Positions 34,684 to 37,776 of a stretch of 37,776 bases of DNA are shown here, in pieces. Position 1 is the first letter of the stretch. The number at the start of each line of letters is the position of its first letter. Source of the DNA: Caulobacter sp. (GTDB lineage: Bacteria > Pseudomonadota > Alphaproteobacteria > Caulobacterales > Caulobacteraceae); NCBI GenBank assembly GCA_029866155.1, contig JARWZW010000016.1:1-37776 (forward strand), in the 5' to 3' direction. The position numbers were made by a program, and so were the translations under genes. The notes under the pieces were generated by a model. The model worked only from the letters and a program-made list of their open reading frames with translations, did no database searches and had not been told where the DNA came from.

Positions 34684-35331
34684 ATGACGTCGAACACCCA
34701 TCCTCCCCGCGTTTCAGACATCCTCGCCGGCATCGCCGCGGCGGAGCATGAAACCGTGTCTGTTCAGGACGTGACGGAGGCCTTCGGTGATCGGGCGTTC
34801 GGAGCGCTCATGTTTGTCTTCGCGGCGCCGCTGGCCCTGCCCATGCCGCCTGGCGTGTCAGCTGTGCTCGGGGCGCCGCTGCTCTTTATCACCCTTCAAT
34901 GGATGATCGGTCGCCGCACACTCTGGCTGCCGCAACTGATGGCCCGCCGCACCATGAGCCGGGCGGACTATGTGGCGATCATGGGCAAGCTTACCCCTTA
35001 TCTGGCTTGGCTCGAGCGCCGTTTGCGCCGACGTCTGACCATTCTTTATGGTCCGATCCTGGACCGGTTCACCGGCCTTGTCTGCGTCATCCTGGCGGTG
35101 ATCGTTTTCCTGCCGATTCCCTTTGGCAATATGCTTCCCAGTTTCGCGATCGCCGCCTTCGCTCTGGGCCTTGCCGAGCGAGATGGGGTTGCCTGTCTGA
35201 TCGGCTGGGTTTCCGGGCTGCTGAGCGTCGCCATTCTCGCCCTGGTCTGGCGGGCCATACTCGCCGCCAGCCTGGCGTTTTTCGGCGTTCTGGCCTCCAC
35301 CCTGGGCTGGGTCTTTGAGCGGCTGACCTGA
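34684..35331 (+). CDS. exoD: ExoD family membrane protein
   Basis: A 215-residue inner-membrane protein of the ExoD family. In Sinorhizobium meliloti exoD affects exopolysaccharide production and nodule invasion, but its biochemical role is unclear. A soluble start (RVSDILAGIAAAEHETVSVQ) is followed by hydrophobic segments at ALMFVFAAPLALPMPPGVSA, LVCVILAVIVFLPIPFGNML and ILALVWRAILAASLAFFGVL. PMPPG and PIPFGNMLPSFAI are characteristic. The ATG at 34684 has GGAG 5 bases upstream. It is divergent from topA and lies upstream of trmJ. Confidence 0.88.
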   Translation: MTSNTHPPRVSDILAGIAAAEHETVSVQDVTEAFGDRAFGALMFVFAAPLALPMPPGVSAVLGAPLLFITLQWMIGRRTLWLPQLMARRTMSRADYVAIMGKLTPYLAWLERRLRRRLTILYGPILDRFTGLVCVILAVIVFLPIPFGNMLPSFAIAAFALGLAERDGVACLIGWVSGLLSVAILALVWRAILAASLAFFGVLASTLGWVFERLT

Positions 35332-35406
35332 ACGCCGGTGTCGACCTGGATGCCTGCGCGGCAGATGCCGGTTTCGTCCTGCGGTCAGGTTGACTAGATA
35401 CGGCCC

Positions 35407-36219
35407 ATGTCAGCACCGCCACCCGTCATCATCCTGGTCGAACCCCAACTCGCAGAAAACATCGGGGCCGTGGCCCGGGTCATGGCCAATTTCGGTCTCT
35501 CCGAACTCCGCATGGTGCGGCCTCGCGACGGATGGCCCCAGGAACGGGCCTGGGCCAGCGCCTCTGGCGCCAACTGGCCGCTGGACAACGCCGGCATTTT
35601 TCCGACCCTCAGCGAGGCCATCGCTGACCTTACCCACGTTCTGGCGACCACGGCACGGCCCCGGGAAACCCAGCTCCCGATCCTGACTCCGCGGCAGGCT
35701 GCAGCAGACCTCCATGGCCGGGTCGCCGCCAACCAACGTGTCGGAATCCTTTTCGGCGGCGAGCGGGCAGGACTGGAGACCGCTGACATCGCGCTGAGCC
35801 AAGCCATTGTCACCATCCCGGTTGATGAGCGATTCCGCTCGCTCAATCTGGCGCAGGCCGTGGCGCTGAACGCCTATGAATGGCGTCTCGGTGTGGATGA
35901 GGGGCCTCGCGCCGCCTTTGCCCTCAACATGTTGCCGCCCGCCGACCAGGCTTCTGTGCTGGGCCTGTATGAACAGCTGGAGGCGGAGCTGGAGGATGCC
36001 GGCTTCTTCCATCCACCCGAAAAACGCCCCTCGATGATTCGTAATCTGCGGGTGGCACTGGGTAAGGCCAACCTGACCGAACAGGAGGTCCGGACCCTGC
36101 GCGGGGTGGTGACGGCCCTGTCCAGAGGGCGGGGCCGGGTCCTGGCCAAGCTGGCAGCCCAGAAGGCGGCTCGCGAGGCCGCGGCGACTCCCGAACCGGA
36201 AAGCCCTGTCCGGGACTGA
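35407..36219 (+). CDS. trmJ: RNA 2'-O-methyltransferase, TrmH/SPOUT family (TrmJ-like)
   Basis: A 270-residue SPOUT-fold methyltransferase resembling TrmJ, which methylates the 2'-OH of nucleotide 32 in tRNA with S-adenosylmethionine. Motif 1 is LVEPQLAENIGAVARVMANF, motif 2 RVGILFGGERAGLE, motif 3 IPVDERFRSLNLAQAVAL, where the knot binds the cofactor. A helical C-terminal extension (about 170-270) ends in Ala/Arg-rich sequence. TrmJ is preferred over other TrmH enzymes because of this extension and the motif 3 wording. The ATG at 35407 is the start. Confidence 0.9.
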   Translation: MSAPPPVIILVEPQLAENIGAVARVMANFGLSELRMVRPRDGWPQERAWASASGANWPLDNAGIFPTLSEAIADLTHVLATTARPRETQLPILTPRQAAADLHGRVAANQRVGILFGGERAGLETADIALSQAIVTIPVDERFRSLNLAQAVALNAYEWRLGVDEGPRAAFALNMLPPADQASVLGLYEQLEAELEDAGFFHPPEKRPSMIRNLRVALGKANLTEQEVRTLRGVVTALSRGRGRVLAKLAAQKAAREAAATPEPESPVRD

Positions 36220-36502
36220 AGGCGACTCCGACTTGCCGTCTTGGCGAGATTGAACTGTTGGCGGATTTCTGACGGGTGATCTGCAGGCCGGAAGGGCGGT
36301 CAGGGTCAAGCGATGAGCTCTACTGGTCGAGTTAGGCTGAATGCCCCGGGCGGAGACCTTTGAAAGGCCGCAGGCCGCCCTTCCGAATGGCGGCTGGCGC
36401 CTTGCGTCCCCTGTCGCGGACTGGGCGCGCCACCCAATTGGGGGGCGACAGGACCGGATTGCCGTCCGAATATGCCGCCTCGTTGCCACAGGGGAATTCG
36501 AC

Positions 36503-36982
36503 TTGATCAAGACCTTGGTTCTGGCTGGCCTGTTTCTGGCCCTGCTGGTCTCCCCATCGGCGGCCGCCCCCGACCCCGGTCTGGGCGAACCTGAGGCCTT
36601 CGTCGCCAGCTTCTACGCGCCAATGGTCGAAGCCCCGGTGAGCGATGATAATCTCATCCCCGCCGATGAGCCGCCCGTCTATGCCGCCAGCCTCCGGGCT
36701 TTGATGCAGGTCGATAGCGGGCGTGAGAACAACTATCTGGACTTCGACTGGGTAACTGGCGGCCAGGACACTCCGGATATCTCCCGCCTCAAGATCGTCC
36801 AGGTCAGCCGCACCGAGGCGACCGCCAGCTATCGCGTGACCTTCTATAATTACCGCGAAACCCGCGAGCGACTGTTCGAACTGGTGAAAGAGGATGGCCG
36901 CTGGCTGATCGAGGATGTTTTCCTCAAACGACCGGAAAACCGCTGGCTCAGCCGCGTTCTGGTCGAGAATCCCCAGGATTGA
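36503..36982 (+). CDS. Exported hypothetical protein
   Basis: A 159-residue predicted exported protein starting at the TTG at 36503 (MIKTLVLAGLFLALLVSPSA then AAPDPG), a clean signal peptide with cleavage near 24. GGGGAA is a plausible RBS 6-7 bases upstream. The frame extends to an ATG at 36341, but that would bury the signal peptide and is rejected. The mature part has alternating helix and strand (EAFVASFYAPM, ASLRALMQVDSG, VSRTEATASYRVTFYNY, LVKEDGRWLIEDVFL), similar to NTF2-like or DUF3828 proteins. No function is claimed. The 283-base stretch before it holds nothing else recognised. Confidence 0.7.
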   Translation: MIKTLVLAGLFLALLVSPSAAAPDPGLGEPEAFVASFYAPMVEAPVSDDNLIPADEPPVYAASLRALMQVDSGRENNYLDFDWVTGGQDTPDISRLKIVQVSRTEATASYRVTFYNYRETRERLFELVKEDGRWLIEDVFLKRPENRWLSRVLVENPQD

Positions 36983-37091
36983 CCAGGACGGGCGCAGCAA
37001 CCTTTTGAGGCGTCAAGCAATCGAACGCATGGACGCAGCGGAATGAGGCGCTAGTTTGCCGGCCTCACATGGATCAGGAGACTCAAGTCCC

Positions 37092-37776
37092 ATGAAGACC
37101 CGCGCCGCTGTCGCCTTCGAAGCCAAGAAGCCGCTGGAGATCGTGGAGGTCGACCTGGAAGGTCCCCGCGCCGGCGAGGTTTTGGTCGAGATCAAGGCCA
37201 CCGGTATTTGCCATACTGACGCCTACACCCTCGACGGTCTGGATTCCGAGGGCATTTTCCCGTCCATCCTGGGTCATGAGGGGGCAGGCGTGGTGCTTGA
37301 GGTCGGGGCTGGCGTTACCAGCGTCGTGCCCGGCGATCATGTGATCCCGCTCTACACACCCGAGTGTCGGCAATGCAAAAGCTGCCTCAGCCGCAAGACC
37401 AACCTTTGTACAGCCATTCGCGGCACCCAGGGCAAGGGCCTCATGCCGGACGGCTCAAGCCGCTTTTCCTACAGGGGGCAGGCCATCGCCCATTACATGG
37501 GATGTTCCACCTTCTCGAACCATACGGTGCTGCCCGAGATCGCCCTGGCCAAGATCCGCAAGGACGCGCCGTTCGCCAGCGCCTGCTACGTCGGCTGCGG
37601 GGTCACCACGGGCGTCGGCGCGGTGGTCAATACGGCCAAGGTCGAGCCGGGCGCCAACTGCATCGTCTTTGGCCTCGGCGGTATCGGCCTGAACGTCATC
37701 CAGGGTCTGAAGATGGTCGGCGCGGGCATGATCATCGGTGTCGACATCATCCCTGACCGCGAGGCCTGGGGCCGCC
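37092..37776 (+). CDS. frmA: S-(hydroxymethyl)glutathione dehydrogenase / class III alcohol dehydrogenase, N-terminal part
   Basis: The first 228 codons of the zinc-dependent glutathione-formaldehyde dehydrogenase, which oxidises S-hydroxymethylglutathione with NAD+ and can also reduce S-nitrosoglutathione. The gene runs off the window end; about 140 residues are missing. [20 protein letters not shown] starts at the ATG at 37092 with CAGGAGAC upstream. Catalytic zinc ligands lie in [10 protein letters not shown] and LGHEGAGVV; the structural zinc site is [27 protein letters not shown] and the Rossmann motif [14 protein letters not shown] follow. No frmR-like repressor is visible next to it. 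Confidence 0.96.
   Translation, partial: MKTRAAVAFEAKKPLEIVEVDLEGPRAGEVLVEIKATGICHTDAYTLDGLDSEGIFPSILGHEGAGVVLEVGAGVTSVVPGDHVIPLYTPECRQCKSCLSRKTNLCTAIRGTQGKGLMPDGSSRFSYRGQAIAHYMGCSTFSNHTVLPEIALAKIRKDAPFASACYVGCGVTTGVGAVVNTAKVEPGANCIVFGLGGIGLNVIQGLKMVGAGMIIGVDIIPDREAWGR

Overview
The window is a high-GC stretch of chromosome from an alphaproteobacterium, almost certainly of the order Caulobacterales (Caulobacteraceae). The best evidence is an adjacent divK-pleD pair. The PleD is 454 residues long, and its inhibitory-site RxxD (359-362) and GGEEF (368-372) fall at the same residue numbers I recall for Caulobacter crescentus PleD. A motB without a neighbouring motA and the gene order smpB...rpoZ-spoT...pyrE-pdxJ-acpS-lepB-rnc-era-recO-parC agree with this. 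The genus cannot be fixed from sequence alone (Caulobacter, Phenylobacterium, Brevundimonas or a relative). No rRNA, tRNA, CRISPR array, insertion sequence or prophage was recognised, and no stretch longer than about 285 bases lacks a gene.

Layout. 1-4.9 kb: end of smpB, a minus-strand pair (NYN-domain protein, then a family-5 uracil-DNA glycosylase), divergent folK, then rpoZ-spoT (omega subunit and ppGpp synthetase/hydrolase). 4.9-9.2 kb: an accessory-looking insert before pyrE, holding an AAA-type NTPase, a frameshifted RTX secreted protein, an acyl-CoA dehydrogenase and an amidohydrolase. 9.2-17.4 kb: a dense housekeeping series, pyrE, pdxJ, acpS, lepB, rnc, era, a small exported NTF2-like protein, recO and parC, with several 4-base stop/start overlaps. 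17.5-21.0 kb: a palindromic repeat, bpt, motB, a beta-hydroxyacid dehydrogenase and a HAD-like protein. 21.1-22.9 kb: divK and pleD. 23.0-34.4 kb: a mostly minus-strand block topA, (plus-strand GNAT), DUF4139, DUF4139, rnr, DUF4424, Nudix, Nudix, rpmG. 34.7-37.8 kb: exoD, trmJ, an exported hypothetical protein and the 5' part of the glutathione-dependent formaldehyde dehydrogenase gene.

How the genes fit together. rpoZ and spoT are translationally abutting, linking a polymerase subunit to ppGpp metabolism. lepB-rnc-era-recO combine secretion, RNA processing, ribosome assembly and repair. divK and pleD are the cell-fate regulator and the c-di-GMP synthase of the stalked-cell programme, and a near-consensus CtrA box and a GANTC methylation site lie just upstream. 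topA-rnr-Nudix-rpmG is a common alphaproteobacterial order (from memory). Here three predicted exported proteins of unknown function (two DUF4139, one DUF4424) are interleaved with it.

Most notable: spoT has no ATG, GTG or TTG start that would keep its N-terminal helix, and appears to start at CTG behind a strong ribosome binding site; the RTX gene carries two frame breaks within about 60 bp, one in a nine-C tract; and one DUF4139 protein carries a ten-proline run followed by a TonB-box-like motif. I did not find a convincing new defence or mobile system. The DUF4139/DUF4424 cluster is the best candidate for an undescribed envelope function.
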